From an uncultured Pseudomonadota bacterium (GTDB lineage: Bacteria > Pseudomonadota > Alphaproteobacteria > RF32 > CAG-239): a DNA stretch of 41,643 nt. The position numbers and the translations under genes were made by a program. Location of the stretch: contig CASFJK010000012.1 in the NCBI GenBank assembly GCA_949295025.1, positions 1-41,643 of the forward strand. The letters run 5' to 3'. Shown here one piece after another: positions 19,082-28,827 of the stretch; the first letter of the stretch is position 1, and each line of letters opens with the position of its first letter. The notes below the pieces were generated by a model. The model was not told the origin of the DNA. It saw only the letters and a list, made by a program, of their open reading frames with translations, and made no database searches.

Positions 19082-20158
19082 TTATCCTATTTTTTTTACT
19101 CTTTCTTCTACCAAACGAACCAATTCGTCAACAATATTTTCATTTTTTACTTTATGATCGGGCTTTCCGCCGATGAAAATCATGTTTTCATCCCCTTTTC
19201 CGCCGCAAACTCCAAAATCTGTATGTCCAGCTTCTCCAGGGCCATTGACCACACAGCCCATAACAGCCAAACTCAAAGGCTGATTAATATGAGCTAATCT
19301 TTCTTCCAAAGCCTCTATGGTCTTTTGAACATCATATCCTCTTCTGGCACATGTTGGGCAAGAAACAATGCGAATGCCTCTATGTCTTAAATCCAGCGCT
19401 TTCAAAATCTCGTATCCGGCTTTGACTTCTTCTTCAACATCTGCGGTCAAAGAAACGCGCAAAGTATCTCCGATACCAGCCATCAACAAAGCACCGATAC
19501 CCATGGCAGATTTAATGGTTCCAGTTCTCAAACCACCGGCTTCGGTCACACCCAAATGCAAAGGATAGTCGCAAGCAGCGGCCAATTTTTTGTAAGCATC
19601 AATCATCATCATGGTGTTGGAAGACTTGACACTGATTTTGAACTCTCTAAAGTCGTTGTCTTCTAACATTTTGGCTTGTTCCAAAGCGCTTTCGACCAAA
19701 GCATCGGCACAAGGTTCGCCATATTTTTCGAGAAGTTTTTTATCTAATGAACCACCATTTACTCCAATGCGAATCGAACAACCATAATCTTTAGCGGCTT
19801 GAACAACAGCTTTAACTCTGTCTGCCCCGCCAATATTTCCGGGATTAATTCTTAAGCAGGCTGCACCATTTTCAGCAGCCAAAATACCCAGACGATAATC
19901 AAAATGGATGTCGGCAACGACCGGAATTTTAACCTCTTTGGTGATGATTTTCAAGGCTTTTGCTGAATCTTCATCCGGACAAGAACAACGCGTAATATCA
20001 CAGCCAACGGCTTCTTGTCTTTGAATCTGTTCTATTGTGGCTTTGGCATCAGATGTCAATGTATTGGTCATGGATTGAACGCTGATTGGAGCATCTCCGC
20101 CAACAGCAACATTTCCAACCATGATTTTGCGGCTCTTACGACGAACTATTTTTTCCAT
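19082..20158 (-). CDS. ispG: 4-hydroxy-3-methylbut-2-en-1-yl diphosphate synthase
   Basis: 358 residues from the ATG at 20158. That start has AGGA at good spacing, whereas the ATG 9 nt further up is too close to the same site. N-terminal TIM barrel and C-terminal Fe-S domain: Cys267, Cys270 and Cys302 with Glu309 (in [10 protein letters not shown]) are the expected 4Fe-4S ligands. It reductively converts MEcPP to HMBPP in the non-mevalonate isoprenoid pathway. It sits between the RodZ-like gene and prfA. Confidence 0.96.
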   Translation of the reverse strand: MEKIVRRKSRKIMVGNVAVGGDAPISVQSMTNTLTSDAKATIEQIQRQEAVGCDITRCSCPDEDSAKALKIITKEVKIPVVADIHFDYRLGILAAENGAACLRINPGNIGGADRVKAVVQAAKDYGCSIRIGVNGGSLDKKLLEKYGEPCADALVESALEQAKMLEDNDFREFKISVKSSNTMMMIDAYKKLAAACDYPLHLGVTEAGGLRTGTIKSAMGIGALLMAGIGDTLRVSLTADVEEEVKAGYEILKALDLRHRGIRIVSCPTCARRGYDVQKTIEALEERLAHINQPLSLAVMGCVVNGPGEAGHTDFGVCGGKGDENMIFIGGKPDHKVKNENIVDELVRLVEERVKKIG

Positions 20159-20184
20159 TTTAATCATCCTTTTTTATATGACAA

Positions 20185-20218
20185 AAGGAAAATAGCAGAA
20201 ATATCTGCTATTTTCCTT
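20185..20218 (-). terminator. Hairpin between rodZ-like gene and ispG
   Basis: Perfect 15-bp stem (20185-20199 with 20204-20218), loop AATA, with TTTTG after it on the minus strand. It could be a leaky terminator or attenuator between the RodZ-like gene and ispG, or an RNA-processing site. Confidence 0.6.
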
Positions 20219-20233
20219 ATAATCTCTAACCAG

Positions 20234-21268
20234 CTAATCCTGTACTCCGGCCATAATTTCATCTACTGAAATATTCATCTTTTTGTTCGGAGCAAATTCA
20301 TAAGCTTTTTTACCGTTATACATAACCTCAACACCATCAATTTTACCAACGGATAATCTTAAATCTTCGGCATTGGGAAGTGTGTAACTATCTCCAGGTT
20401 GCAAAACTTTGCTGATATATAAAGTTTTGTCATTTCTAACTTCTATCCATGTTTCTTTCAAAACATTGATTGTCAAACCGCTTTTATTGGTTTTAACATT
20501 TGAAGTTTCTTTGATAGCCTCATCCTTTTTAGCTTCAGGCTCTTTTTTACCAGCAAATGTGATATCCGGTTCAACAAAACTTTTTTCTGTAACAACCACT
20601 TGTGGTGCTTCATTTTCCTGAGAAGTTACATCAACAATATTAATTGTATTTTCAGTATTATTGTCTTTTTCTGCATTTTCTTCAGGTTCAGATACATCTT
20701 GTGTATTGGTTGTATAATCATCCACTTTTAAGGGGAAATCTACATTATTTTCTTCAACAACAACTGTTTCGGGAGCATTTGTTTCTACCGGTGTTGTTAC
20801 AATTTGATTATATGCATTCCATGCGGCATAAACCAAAACCAAACCCAACAAACTAACCAGCAAATATTTGCGACTGGGAACAGTGGCTTCTACTTGTGGT
20901 TCCATAACAAAATATGGATGTTTTTTGCGGAAATCAGCTTCAGCTTCTTCCTTATACATTTTTACAATGTTATTTCCATCTAACCCTAAATAATCGGCAT
21001 ATGAACGAATGAAACCAATTCCGTACGGATATTCGGGGATATTATTATAATCGCTATTTTCAATTGCTTCCAAATAGCTTTTACGGATGCATAACTCTTG
21101 AGAAATTTCAGCAAATGTCTTTCCTTGTTTGTTGCGCATTTCTTTTAACAACAAACCGACTTTACCTTCTTCTTTTTTTGGTTCTTCAGGATTTTCGACA
21201 ACAACAGAATCTACAACAATTTCTTCTGTTTTTGATTCTTCCTTAACTTTTTTGGTTTCTTTCGTCAC
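20234..21268 (-). CDS. RodZ-like cytoskeletal/HTH membrane protein (HTH_25 + DUF4115)
   Basis: 344 residues. Charged N-terminal tail (1-35), a Cro/CI-type helix-turn-helix (about 36-105), one transmembrane helix (134-152), a long Glu/Thr/Val-rich linker and a C-terminal DUF4115 beta domain (about 265-340). This is the RodZ architecture. RodZ links MreB to the cell-wall machinery; no mreB is in view. Position directly upstream of ispG is the conserved arrangement. A T+G-rich hairpin follows the stop. Confidence 0.85.
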   Translation of the reverse strand: MTKETKKVKEESKTEEIVVDSVVVENPEEPKKEEGKVGLLLKEMRNKQGKTFAEISQELCIRKSYLEAIENSDYNNIPEYPYGIGFIRSYADYLGLDGNNIVKMYKEEAEADFRKKHPYFVMEPQVEATVPSRKYLLVSLLGLVLVYAAWNAYNQIVTTPVETNAPETVVVEENNVDFPLKVDDYTTNTQDVSEPEENAEKDNNTENTINIVDVTSQENEAPQVVVTEKSFVEPDITFAGKKEPEAKKDEAIKETSNVKTNKSGLTINVLKETWIEVRNDKTLYISKVLQPGDSYTLPNAEDLRLSVGKIDGVEVMYNGKKAYEFAPNKKMNISVDEIMAGVQD

Positions 21269-21317
21269 TTTATTTTCCTCTGAAATATTTTAAATATGGC
21301 TGATTGTTACACATTTT

Positions 21318-23582
21318 TTAATAAATTTCAATACCATGGTCATAGGCATAGGAAATTAATTGCGGCCTAAGTGTTTTTTTGTTTGATTTCAACAAACTAT
21401 GAACATAATCCGAAACTTCTTCCACGCTGATACTTCTGACCATACTTTTGACTCGACCAAAGGATGAACCTGACATGGATAAATTTCTATATCCCAAACC
21501 GATTAAAGCCATGGCCTCTATCGGGTTAGATGCCATTTCACCACACACAGAACAATACACATTGTGCTTATCTGCCTTGGTTATAATTTCGTTCATAACA
21601 TTTAAAAACGGAGCAGATAAAACATCGTAACGCTCTGTTAATCTGGGGTTTCCGCGATCACAAGCAAAAATAAATTGAGCTAAATCGTTGGTACCGATAG
21701 AGATAAAATCTGCTTGTTTTAAAATCGAATCCAATTGGAATATGACGGAAGGAACTTCTATCATCAAACCGACATTAACCTTAGAAGGTATTTTATCACT
21801 ACGGCGTTTTTCTTTTTCCAACTCTAACATCAAAGTTTCTTTTGCTTCTTCAAACTCTGACAAATTGGTTATCATCGGAAACATAACATTCAATTCTTTT
21901 CCGGCAGCCGCTCTCAAAAAAGCGCGAATCTGTTTTCTTAAAATGGCTCTTCTATCTAATGTAATACGAATCGAACGCCATCCGATTGCCGGATTTTCTT
22001 CACCAACATTTCCCCAATAAGGCAACAATTTATCCGAACCGACATCCAAGCTGCGGAATATAACTTTTTTATCGCCGCTTCTATCCATCAACTCTTGATA
22101 ATAGGAAATTTGGCGATCTACATCAGGCATGATTTCCGACGCCATAAACGGAATTTCTGTTCTGTATAGACCAATACCATCACAATTGGTGCTGTCAATA
22201 TAATCTAAATCAAAAGCCAAACCAATATTCAAATACAAATGAACATCCACACCATCTTTGGTCTGGGCCGGAAGCTCTTTCAGCTCGGCTAATTTGGCTT
22301 GCAAACGTTCTTTTTCGGCAATTTTGGCCTTGATTTTATCTTGAACCATTGGAGATGGATGAATATAAACATATCCATCCATACCATCGACAGCAATGAG
22401 TTCTCCTGTTTTTATTTCACTAAAAATACCTTTAATTTTAGCTATAACCGGAATATTCAAAGCCTTGGCTACAATGGCCACATGCATGGTTGGGGTACCA
22501 TCTTCAATAATCAAGCCGCGGATTTTGTTATAATCATAATCCATTAAATCCGCAGGTCCCATGGTTTGAGCAACCACAATGATATCTTTGGCATCCACCC
22601 CTTTAACAGAGCCAAAATCACCACTTAAATATGATGATAAACGATCTGAAACATCGCGCAAATCATGTAGACGCTCTTTCAAATAGACATCTGTGGTCCC
22701 AGACAAACGGTTCCACATATCTTCGTATGCTCGCTCAACAGCAGCTTCAGCTGTTAAGCCGCTTTGAATGTTGTTAACTAACTTTTTATACCATCCTTTA
22801 TCACTGGCAAACATACGATACGCGTCTAAAATATCGACATGTTCTCCCATACCAAGCTTGGCTTCTGATATTTTTTTATCTAAATCGGCATTCATTTGAC
22901 CGAAAGCAATTTCCAAGCGATGAATTTCTTTTTCTTTATCTTCGGCAAAAATTTTGGTTACGACTTGACGACGGCGATGAACGACGGCAACCCCCATTCC
23001 ATAACCTTTGCTCAAACTAATACCTTTAAGTTTATCGCGCTCACTCACATTGCTGTTTTTATCAAAATTTTTGCGCCATTCAGACATTTCATCCGAAGAA
23101 ACAATCTCGCTCAAAACCATGGCAACTGTTTCTAAAATTTCTACATCCATGGCAGAGTATTCATGAACTTCTTTGCTTTGCAGTGCCAAAACACCGATTG
23201 AGCGGTGCCATCTGATGAGCGGCACACCTATGTAGGATTTATAATTATCTTCACCTAGCTCCGGTTTGTGCACAAATTTCGGATGGCTCCAGGCATCTGC
23301 CACACTCAAAGTCCGGCTATTTTGAGCAACCTCGCCGGTCAGCCCCTCGCCAAAACGGAAAATGACTTGATTCAGTGCATCCGGATTCATTTGATATGCA
23401 GCAAATAAGACCAAACGATTGCCGCCAACCGTAATATAACAAGCGGCTGCATCCACAGACATTTGTTCCGCAATCATTTTCACAATTTTGTTTAACTTGA
23501 CGTCTATCGCATCTTGTCCCTCACTCACGGAGCGAAGTTCTTGTAAAATTTCCATTGCTTTGTTTATGGCCGGAGACTGCAT
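21318..23582 (-). CDS. ptsP: Phosphoenolpyruvate-protein phosphotransferase, nitrogen PTS EI-Ntr
   Basis: 754 residues. N-terminal GAF domain (about 15-160), then the PTS enzyme I core. The phosphohistidine is His367 in GTPTMHVAI, and the PEP-binding barrel fills about 430-735, with the GLYRTE and SIGTNDLAQF segments. It takes phosphate from PEP and passes it to NPr and EIIA-Ntr, a regulatory rather than sugar-transport chain; neither partner is in this window. Followed by the RodZ-like gene after 49 nt. Its start faces a divergent cupin gene with about 98 nt between. Confidence 0.94.
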   Translation of the reverse strand: MQSPAINKAMEILQELRSVSEGQDAIDVKLNKIVKMIAEQMSVDAAACYITVGGNRLVLFAAYQMNPDALNQVIFRFGEGLTGEVAQNSRTLSVADAWSHPKFVHKPELGEDNYKSYIGVPLIRWHRSIGVLALQSKEVHEYSAMDVEILETVAMVLSEIVSSDEMSEWRKNFDKNSNVSERDKLKGISLSKGYGMGVAVVHRRRQVVTKIFAEDKEKEIHRLEIAFGQMNADLDKKISEAKLGMGEHVDILDAYRMFASDKGWYKKLVNNIQSGLTAEAAVERAYEDMWNRLSGTTDVYLKERLHDLRDVSDRLSSYLSGDFGSVKGVDAKDIIVVAQTMGPADLMDYDYNKIRGLIIEDGTPTMHVAIVAKALNIPVIAKIKGIFSEIKTGELIAVDGMDGYVYIHPSPMVQDKIKAKIAEKERLQAKLAELKELPAQTKDGVDVHLYLNIGLAFDLDYIDSTNCDGIGLYRTEIPFMASEIMPDVDRQISYYQELMDRSGDKKVIFRSLDVGSDKLLPYWGNVGEENPAIGWRSIRITLDRRAILRKQIRAFLRAAAGKELNVMFPMITNLSEFEEAKETLMLELEKEKRRSDKIPSKVNVGLMIEVPSVIFQLDSILKQADFISIGTNDLAQFIFACDRGNPRLTERYDVLSAPFLNVMNEIITKADKHNVYCSVCGEMASNPIEAMALIGLGYRNLSMSGSSFGRVKSMVRSISVEEVSDYVHSLLKSNKKTLRPQLISYAYDHGIEIY

Positions 23583-23680
23583 TGTTTTTCAACCTTAAAA
23601 ATTTTTCTATTGTGATTTTCTTTATATTATCTATATTATCTTTCATCAAGTTAATTTTTATACATTAAAGGATAAAAAAT

Positions 23681-24043
23681 ATGGCAAATAATTATAAAAG
23701 AGGCGATAAAGATACTCGTCCTTGGGGAACATGGGAAGTTTTGGACAGCGGTGATGGTTTTTGCGTTAAAAGAATCTGTGTAACCCCAGGAAATATTCTT
23801 TCTTTGCAATTGCATCATTACAGAGCAGAACACTGGATTATTGTTAAAGGTGAAGCCGTAGTTACCCTCGGTGATGAAAAGCTCGTTAAAAAAGCTAATG
23901 AAGCTGTATATATTCCTGCCGAAACCAAACATCGTATTCAAAACAACACCAAAGAAAATATGGAATTTATTGAAATTCAGACCGGTGAAAACTTGGATGA
24001 AAACGACATTGTCCGTTTTGAAGACAGCTATGGTCGCGCTTAG
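23681..24043 (+). CDS. Stand-alone cupin of mannose-6-phosphate isomerase type
   Basis: 120 residues forming a single cupin. The RPWGTWE start, the LHHYRAEHWIIVKGEA metal-binding strand (two His and Glu), and PAETKHRIQN with the third His match the C-terminal PMI domain of bifunctional ManC/AlgA proteins. The guanylyltransferase half is absent. It may interconvert mannose-6-P and fructose-6-P, or epimerise a related sugar. AAAGGA ribosome site and its own terminator, so probably monocistronic. Confidence 0.85.
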   Translation: MANNYKRGDKDTRPWGTWEVLDSGDGFCVKRICVTPGNILSLQLHHYRAEHWIIVKGEAVVTLGDEKLVKKANEAVYIPAETKHRIQNNTKENMEFIEIQTGENLDENDIVRFEDSYGRA

Positions 24044-24067
24044 ACATAAATTCTTGTATCAAATTGC

Positions 24068-24097
24068 AAGAGTCGGTTGATTACCGACTCTTTTTTT
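24068..24097 (+). terminator. Intrinsic terminator
   Basis: 10-bp stem (24068-24077 with 24083-24092), 5-nt loop, T-run to 24097, starting 24 nt after the cupin stop. Confidence 0.85.
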
Positions 24098-24182
24098 GTA
24101 AAAAAGATTCCAAAATAGACAAATTTCCCTTGATTTTTTCTTTTTTGGCTATATATTCTAAGAAAATTTTCAAGGACATTTA

Positions 24183-25118
24183 ATGATGGATAAGCATGTT
24201 TTACCAAGCAGAGAAGAAATTCTTTTTGCTATGAGCGAACAGCCCCTTGGTGAAGGCGCTGAAGCTAAAGTTTATAAAATTCATACCAGCCCAAAATATA
24301 CAACTCGTGTTAGTTTGGATTGCCCTCCGCTTAACGAGTTGGCTAAAATTATCAATGAAACACCGATGATTGAACAAAAAAATATTTTCGGTGAACGCAA
24401 CTTTGCACAAACTCTGGCTTATTGGAAAGATCCCAAAAATCCGGATCAACCTCTTTTAACAATTAACCTTTATTGCCCGGGAATTTCCATTGAAGTACAC
24501 AAAGCCGGACGCCCCAAACCCGATGCCGAAGAAGCTCTTATCCGTACAAAGGTTTTGAGTGAAACCATTCTCAATTTGCCAGATACTGCATTTGATAAAA
24601 TTTATGATGATTTGCATTTTTTATCTGCACGCAAACACTCTCTTGATGTTGGTGGTGGTCTTTTTACAAACACTGGTAATATTTTGTATTCTGCCGTCGA
24701 TAACCGCATGTTTATTATTGATTTACAACCTTTTCAAGTAAATCATCCCGGTCTTAACCCCAACAACAAAAAAGGTTTTAACACACCTCTTTATTTGACC
24801 CGAGGCATGATGCCGGGAGCTTATTGTTATAGAAATGAACATGCTAAAGATTCCGACTTAATAAAATATCGTACTGCTATTGTCGAAAAAATTATTTCCG
24901 GTGCCGAGCGCAACAATCTGAATGATGTTGGCGGTTATTTGAAAGGTGATATGGATAAAATGCTCGGATATTGGGATATTCAACTCAAACTCTTAAATAT
25001 TCCAGAAAAATATCATGACAATATGTTAAACCGTATCGGCTCTATTAAAGACAAACCGCGTTACAATGTTTCTAAAGAATTGCTCACTTACGTTCGTGTT
25101 GTCGGTAATGATTTATAA
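24183..25118 (+). CDS. Possible kinase-fold protein, unknown
   Basis: 311 residues, soluble. LGEGAEAKVYKI (22-33) resembles a protein-kinase/aminoglycoside-phosphotransferase glycine-rich loop. NTGNILY (163-169) followed by FIIDLQPF (178-184) resembles the catalytic-loop Asn and the metal-binding Asp of kinase-like folds. The position expected for the catalytic base before the Asn is not Asp, so it may be a pseudokinase, or the resemblance may be accidental. No family name is justified. Own terminator downstream; probably monocistronic. Confidence 0.6.
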   Translation: MMDKHVLPSREEILFAMSEQPLGEGAEAKVYKIHTSPKYTTRVSLDCPPLNELAKIINETPMIEQKNIFGERNFAQTLAYWKDPKNPDQPLLTINLYCPGISIEVHKAGRPKPDAEEALIRTKVLSETILNLPDTAFDKIYDDLHFLSARKHSLDVGGGLFTNTGNILYSAVDNRMFIIDLQPFQVNHPGLNPNNKKGFNTPLYLTRGMMPGAYCYRNEHAKDSDLIKYRTAIVEKIISGAERNNLNDVGGYLKGDMDKMLGYWDIQLKLLNIPEKYHDNMLNRIGSIKDKPRYNVSKELLTYVRVVGNDL

Positions 25119-25121
25119 TCA

Positions 25122-25158
25122 AAAAAAATCCCCTCCAAATATTCGAGGGGATTTTTTT
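25122..25158. terminator. Bidirectional intrinsic terminator
   Basis: 14-bp stem (25122-25135 with 25145-25158; AAAAAAATCCCCTC pairing with its complement), 9-nt loop, between converging genes ending at 25118 and 25172. Confidence 0.85.
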
Positions 25159-25171
25159 ATTTGAAATAACT

Positions 25172-25717
25172 TTATACTCGTTTTGCCCAAACCTCTTTGA
25201 ACTCCGGACTACGAGAATTTTCCAACCACTCAAAAATAGCCATTTCTACGGTTACAACATCTACGCCATTATGCAACAAGCGTTGAATTCCGAGTGCACT
25301 TTGCATTGCATTGCGTGAAGAACAAGCATCTGCTGCAACAAAGACTTCATAGCCTTCTTTGCGTAAATCCAGAGCGGTTTGTAAAACGCACAAATGTGTT
25401 TCCAGACCGGCAATCACAATCTGTTTTTTGCCTGATTGTTTTATTTTTTCGCGAATCTCGTCATTTTTATAGCAAGAGAATGTATCTTTTTCAAAATAGT
25501 TTACATCATCACCCAGCACAATGCGCAAATCTATCATTGTCGGACCAAAACTATTGTGATTTTGTTCTGCCACAATAAAGGGAACATCTAATTTTTTTGC
25601 AATATCCAACAGAGCGGCGCAACCGTTGATTACGTCCCTCGGGCTCTCTTGTGCCGGGGCTAAGTGTTCCTGCACGTCTATGATTAAAAGTAAAGAATCA
25701 TCCTTCTTCATCAACAT
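25172..25717 (-). CDS. Isochorismatase-family cysteine hydrolase
   Basis: 181 residues with the family triad: Asp in LLIIDVQ (about 14), Lys in EKDTFSCYKN (about 77), and Cys in GLETHLCV (about 108). A cis-peptide-type segment precedes the Cys. Members hydrolyse isochorismate, nicotinamide and other amides; the substrate cannot be told from sequence. The start at 25717 follows AAGGAGAGG at good spacing. Single gene, divergent from the DEAD-like gene. Confidence 0.88.
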   Translation of the reverse strand: MLMKKDDSLLLIIDVQEHLAPAQESPRDVINGCAALLDIAKKLDVPFIVAEQNHNSFGPTMIDLRIVLGDDVNYFEKDTFSCYKNDEIREKIKQSGKKQIVIAGLETHLCVLQTALDLRKEGYEVFVAADACSSRNAMQSALGIQRLLHNGVDVVTVEMAIFEWLENSRSPEFKEVWAKRV

Positions 25718-25811
25718 TTCGCCTCTCCTTTTTAAATAGGTTATTGACTATCTTAACAAAATACATAATACTTCGCAATAATAAATTAACTTTAAAGTCA
25801 GAAGAAATATC

Positions 25812-26750
25812 ATGAATTTTATTGAATTAGGATTAAGCGAAAAAACCGTTCAGGCTATTGAAGAATATGGCATAAAAGAAGCTACTACCGTACAATGCGA
25901 TGTCATTCCTTCTATTTTACAAGGAAAAGATGTTTTTACCATTGCTCCAAGTGGTTGCGGAAAAACTATGTCTTATGTTTTTCCTCTTATTGATATTATC
26001 AGCAATAAAGATGGGCAAAATATTTTGATTGTTACACCAGATTCAGAACAATCAGTTTTAGTTTCTGACAGATTATCTGTTTTTAATAAGTATCATGAAA
26101 TTAATGAAGCAACCGTAAAAGATGCAGATGAAGATATCAGCGATGAAGCCAATGTGATTATAGGTTCTCCTGACTTGTTGGTCGATTTGGTTGAAAACAG
26201 CAAATTTGATTTTTCAAAAACCAATATTTTGGTTGTTGATGATATTAATTTGATTAAGAAAAACAAACAACTTAATAACTTGGAAAAGATTTTAGCCATT
26301 CTACCGGCAGATAAACAAAATATTGTTTATACAAATCGTCGTTCTAAAGAAACACAATCTATCTTAGAAAAAATTCTAAAAGCTCCAGAAGAGATTAAAG
26401 TTGATAAAAACAAAGAACAAGAAGCTCAAAATAAGCCGACACATATAAATAAAAGTCAAGAAGCTAATGTAGAATCTCATATTGAAAATAAAGATACTAC
26501 AGATAAAAAAATGGAGCAATCTCGTCGCAATAACCGAAAAGACAAAAATAAAGTTGAAAATTCTAAAGCAACAAAATCTTCTCTAGCAGCAAATCCACAG
26601 CGTGATGATGAAGCTGTTGCTTTGGCTCAAAAATTTAAATCTTTTAATGGAAAGACCCCAGAGTTTATTCTCAACAAGGGGATTTTAGCTGACGACAAAG
26701 ATTGCAGTTCTTGCTATATTGATAATGCAAAAGTTTCCAGCCCTTATTAA
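25812..26750 (+). CDS. Half DEAD-box helicase-like protein with altered motifs
   Basis: 312 residues. Residues 1-195 look like the first RecA-like domain of a DEAD-box RNA helicase: a Q-motif-like start (FIELGLSE ... ATTVQ), Walker A APSGCGKT (45-52), GSPDLL (118-123, motif Ib position). Motif II reads DDIN (143-146) instead of DEAD and motif III is YTN instead of SAT. The second RecA domain is missing. It is replaced by about 115 charged, probably disordered residues ending with a CSSC pair. It may bind ATP without being an active helicase. Monocistronic, with a strong terminator. Confidence 0.75.
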   Translation: MNFIELGLSEKTVQAIEEYGIKEATTVQCDVIPSILQGKDVFTIAPSGCGKTMSYVFPLIDIISNKDGQNILIVTPDSEQSVLVSDRLSVFNKYHEINEATVKDADEDISDEANVIIGSPDLLVDLVENSKFDFSKTNILVVDDINLIKKNKQLNNLEKILAILPADKQNIVYTNRRSKETQSILEKILKAPEEIKVDKNKEQEAQNKPTHINKSQEANVESHIENKDTTDKKMEQSRRNNRKDKNKVENSKATKSSLAANPQRDDEAVALAQKFKSFNGKTPEFILNKGILADDKDCSSCYIDNAKVSSPY

Positions 26751-26778
26751 AAAAAAGCTCCGACATCGGAGCTTTTTT
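26751..26778. terminator. Bidirectional intrinsic terminator
   Basis: 12-bp stem (26751-26762 with 26767-26778), loop ACAT, flanked by A- and T-runs. Starts immediately after the DEAD-like stop and ends 7 nt before the lipoprotein stop on the other strand. Confidence 0.88.
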
Positions 26779-26785
26779 TTATCTT

Positions 26786-26935
26786 TTACCAAGGAATGCC
26801 GTTAATACAGCGTTCCGGCTTGGTTTGACAAATATCATTACCCATATCATACAATTTTTTACGTTCGGGTGTTAATTCACCAACAGTGCATCCACTTATG
26901 ATAAGAAATAATAAAATACAAACAAATTTTCTCAT
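26786..26935 (-). CDS. Small lipoprotein, 49 residues
   Basis: A short gene: Met-Arg-Lys start, hydrophobic segment, lipobox ISGC with lipidated Cys at residue 16. The 33-residue mature part contains two further Cys (36 and 43) and ends in Trp. AGAG lies about 9 nt before the ATG. It sits 12 nt downstream of the next membrane-protein gene (reading on the minus strand), so both are probably one transcript. Too small to assign a family; entericidin-like or cell-envelope lipoprotein are only guesses. Confidence 0.7.
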   Translation of the reverse strand: MRKFVCILLFLIISGCTVGELTPERKKLYDMGNDICQTKPERCINGIPW

Positions 26936-26947
26936 TATTATTCTCTT

Positions 26948-27316
26948 TTAAAAAATTGACCAAATGTTTAATGCCAAAAAGGCAGCAATCAACAAACGCG
27001 CTAAAAATTTTAAGATGTTGCTACGTTCAAAATTTGCTGAGCTACGCAATGTTCCTAACCAAACGCAAATACTATAATATAAGAAAAAGATTACGGCACC
27101 AACATAGCACAATGTGAAAAAGATTGCCCAGCCATTAAATTTAATCGGGTTGAAATAGTGCATATAATAATCAACAATTCTTAAATTGCCGATTTGTTTT
27201 TGCAATAAAAACTCAAAAATACGGACAAAGAAATGAACAACTAAAATTCCAAATATTCCAAACTTCCAAAAAGTTTCGCCTAAACCAAACTCACCGCTTA
27301 AAAGTTTTTTTATCAT
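26948..27316 (-). CDS. Small membrane protein, three helices, unknown
   Basis: 122 residues from the ATG at 27316, which has AGAGGA upstream; the frame extends to 27412 but the added part would overlap the serine dehydratase terminator. Hydrophobic helices at about 18-36, 62-85 and 100-121. No family recognised. Probably co-transcribed with the small lipoprotein gene 12 nt downstream. Confidence 0.65.
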   Translation of the reverse strand: MIKKLLSGEFGLGETFWKFGIFGILVVHFFVRIFEFLLQKQIGNLRIVDYYMHYFNPIKFNGWAIFFTLCYVGAVIFFLYYSICVWLGTLRSSANFERSNILKFLARLLIAAFLALNIWSIF

Positions 27317-27402
27317 TTTGTTCCTCTTATTAGTTATTGATAATGAAATAGTCTTATAAATTTGATCTTTTAGCAAGCAAAACCACATGATTGCACACAA
27401 AA

Positions 27403-27431
27403 AAAGCCCCAAAGTTGCCTTTGGGAGCTTT
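27403..27431 (-). terminator. Intrinsic terminator after sdaA
   Basis: 12-13 bp stem (27403-27414 with 27419-27431, one G-T pair), loop TTGC, and a T-run on the minus strand, 14 nt past the stop of the serine dehydratase gene. Confidence 0.8.
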
Positions 27432-27444
27432 AAATTGTGAAATA

Positions 27445-28827
27445 TCAGCAGTTTGCAACATTCACAGCCAAACCGCCCAAAGATGTTTCTTTGTATTTAT
27501 TATTCATATCACGACCAGTATCAAACATGGTTTTGATAACACTGTCCAAAGAAACCAAGTGGTTTCCGTCTCCTTTCATGGCAATACGTGCAGAATTAAC
27601 TGCTTTTACGGCACCCATTGCATTGCGTTCAATACAAGGAACTTGAACTAAGCCGGCTAAAGGATCGCAGGTTAAGCCCAAATTATGTTCCATGGCAATT
27701 TCTGCAGCATTTTCTATTTGTTTTGGGGTCGCACCCATGGCTGCAGCCAAACCAGCAGCCGCCATTGAACAAGCAACACCTACCTCTCCCTGACATCCAA
27801 CTTCAGCGCCTGAAATGGAGGCATTGGTTCGATACAAGCTGCAAATGGCCGATGCTGTCAGCATGAAGTTTTGCAAACCTTCTTCAACGCTAAACTTAGA
27901 TTTATTAGCAGCAAAGCGTTCATAATAGCGCAAAACAGACGGCATAACACCAGCCGAACCCATGGTCGGCGCAGTGACAATTTGTCCACCACAAGCATTT
28001 TCTTCAGCAACGGCGAAGCCCCACAAATTAATCCAATCTATCATCAACAGAGGATCATAGTCATTATTACGGAACTTTTCTTCCAAACGTAAATAAATGT
28101 CATGAGCGCGGCGTGGAATGTTCAATCCTCCGGGGAGAATACCGCTTGACTTCATACCGCGTTCAATGGAATTTTGCATAATACCATAAATTTTTTGAAT
28201 ACCTTTAATTACTTCTTCTTTGGGGCGAAGTGCACATTCGTTTGCCATAACCAATTCGGCAATGCTCATGTTATTTTTTTTGCAAAGTTCAATCAACTCA
28301 GCGCAGGTATCAAAATTATACGGCACATTATAAGGCTCGCGCTCGATACGTTTGGAAATTTCATCTTGACGAGCAATTGTTCCGCCACCAACAGAAAAAT
28401 ATGTTTCTTCCAACAACAAATTTCCGGCACTATCAAATGACTTGAAGGTCATACCGTTAGAATGCTCCGGCAAGAAAATATCTTTTTTGAAAATGATATC
28501 TTTTTCAATATCAAAAGGAATCACTTTTTCGTGATCGGCTTGCAAGGTTTTATCTCGCTCAATCGCCAACATATAAGCATGTTCGGGATTAATTTCATCT
28601 GCTTCCAAACCCATAAGCCCATAACAAATGGCTTTAACTGTGCCATGTCCGACACCGGTTAAGGCCAAAGAACCATACAATGTTGTTTCTATTTTTGCCA
28701 AATCATTAAACTTTCCGCTTGCACGTAGATTTTTAATATATCTTTTGGCGGCGCGCATCGGACCGACTGTGTGAGAACTTGAAGGTCCGATACCTATAGA
28801 AAATATTTCAAAGAAGCTGTAATACAT
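27445..28827 (-). CDS. sdaA: L-serine ammonia-lyase, iron-sulfur dependent, single chain
   Basis: 460 residues, the fused beta-alpha form. [11 protein letters not shown] (14-24) is the conserved N-terminal serine-binding loop. The C-terminal half carries the conserved Cys residues for the 4Fe-4S cluster, in [26 protein letters not shown] and LTCDPLAG segments. It converts L-serine to pyruvate and ammonia in the cytoplasm. Its ATG overlaps the stop of the upstream metallopeptidase gene by 1 nt (TAATG), so the two are translationally coupled and peptide breakdown may feed serine to this enzyme. Confidence 0.95.
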   Translation of the reverse strand: MYYSFFEIFSIGIGPSSSHTVGPMRAAKRYIKNLRASGKFNDLAKIETTLYGSLALTGVGHGTVKAICYGLMGLEADEINPEHAYMLAIERDKTLQADHEKVIPFDIEKDIIFKKDIFLPEHSNGMTFKSFDSAGNLLLEETYFSVGGGTIARQDEISKRIEREPYNVPYNFDTCAELIELCKKNNMSIAELVMANECALRPKEEVIKGIQKIYGIMQNSIERGMKSSGILPGGLNIPRRAHDIYLRLEEKFRNNDYDPLLMIDWINLWGFAVAEENACGGQIVTAPTMGSAGVMPSVLRYYERFAANKSKFSVEEGLQNFMLTASAICSLYRTNASISGAEVGCQGEVGVACSMAAAGLAAAMGATPKQIENAAEIAMEHNLGLTCDPLAGLVQVPCIERNAMGAVKAVNSARIAMKGDGNHLVSLDSVIKTMFDTGRDMNNKYKETSLGGLAVNVANC

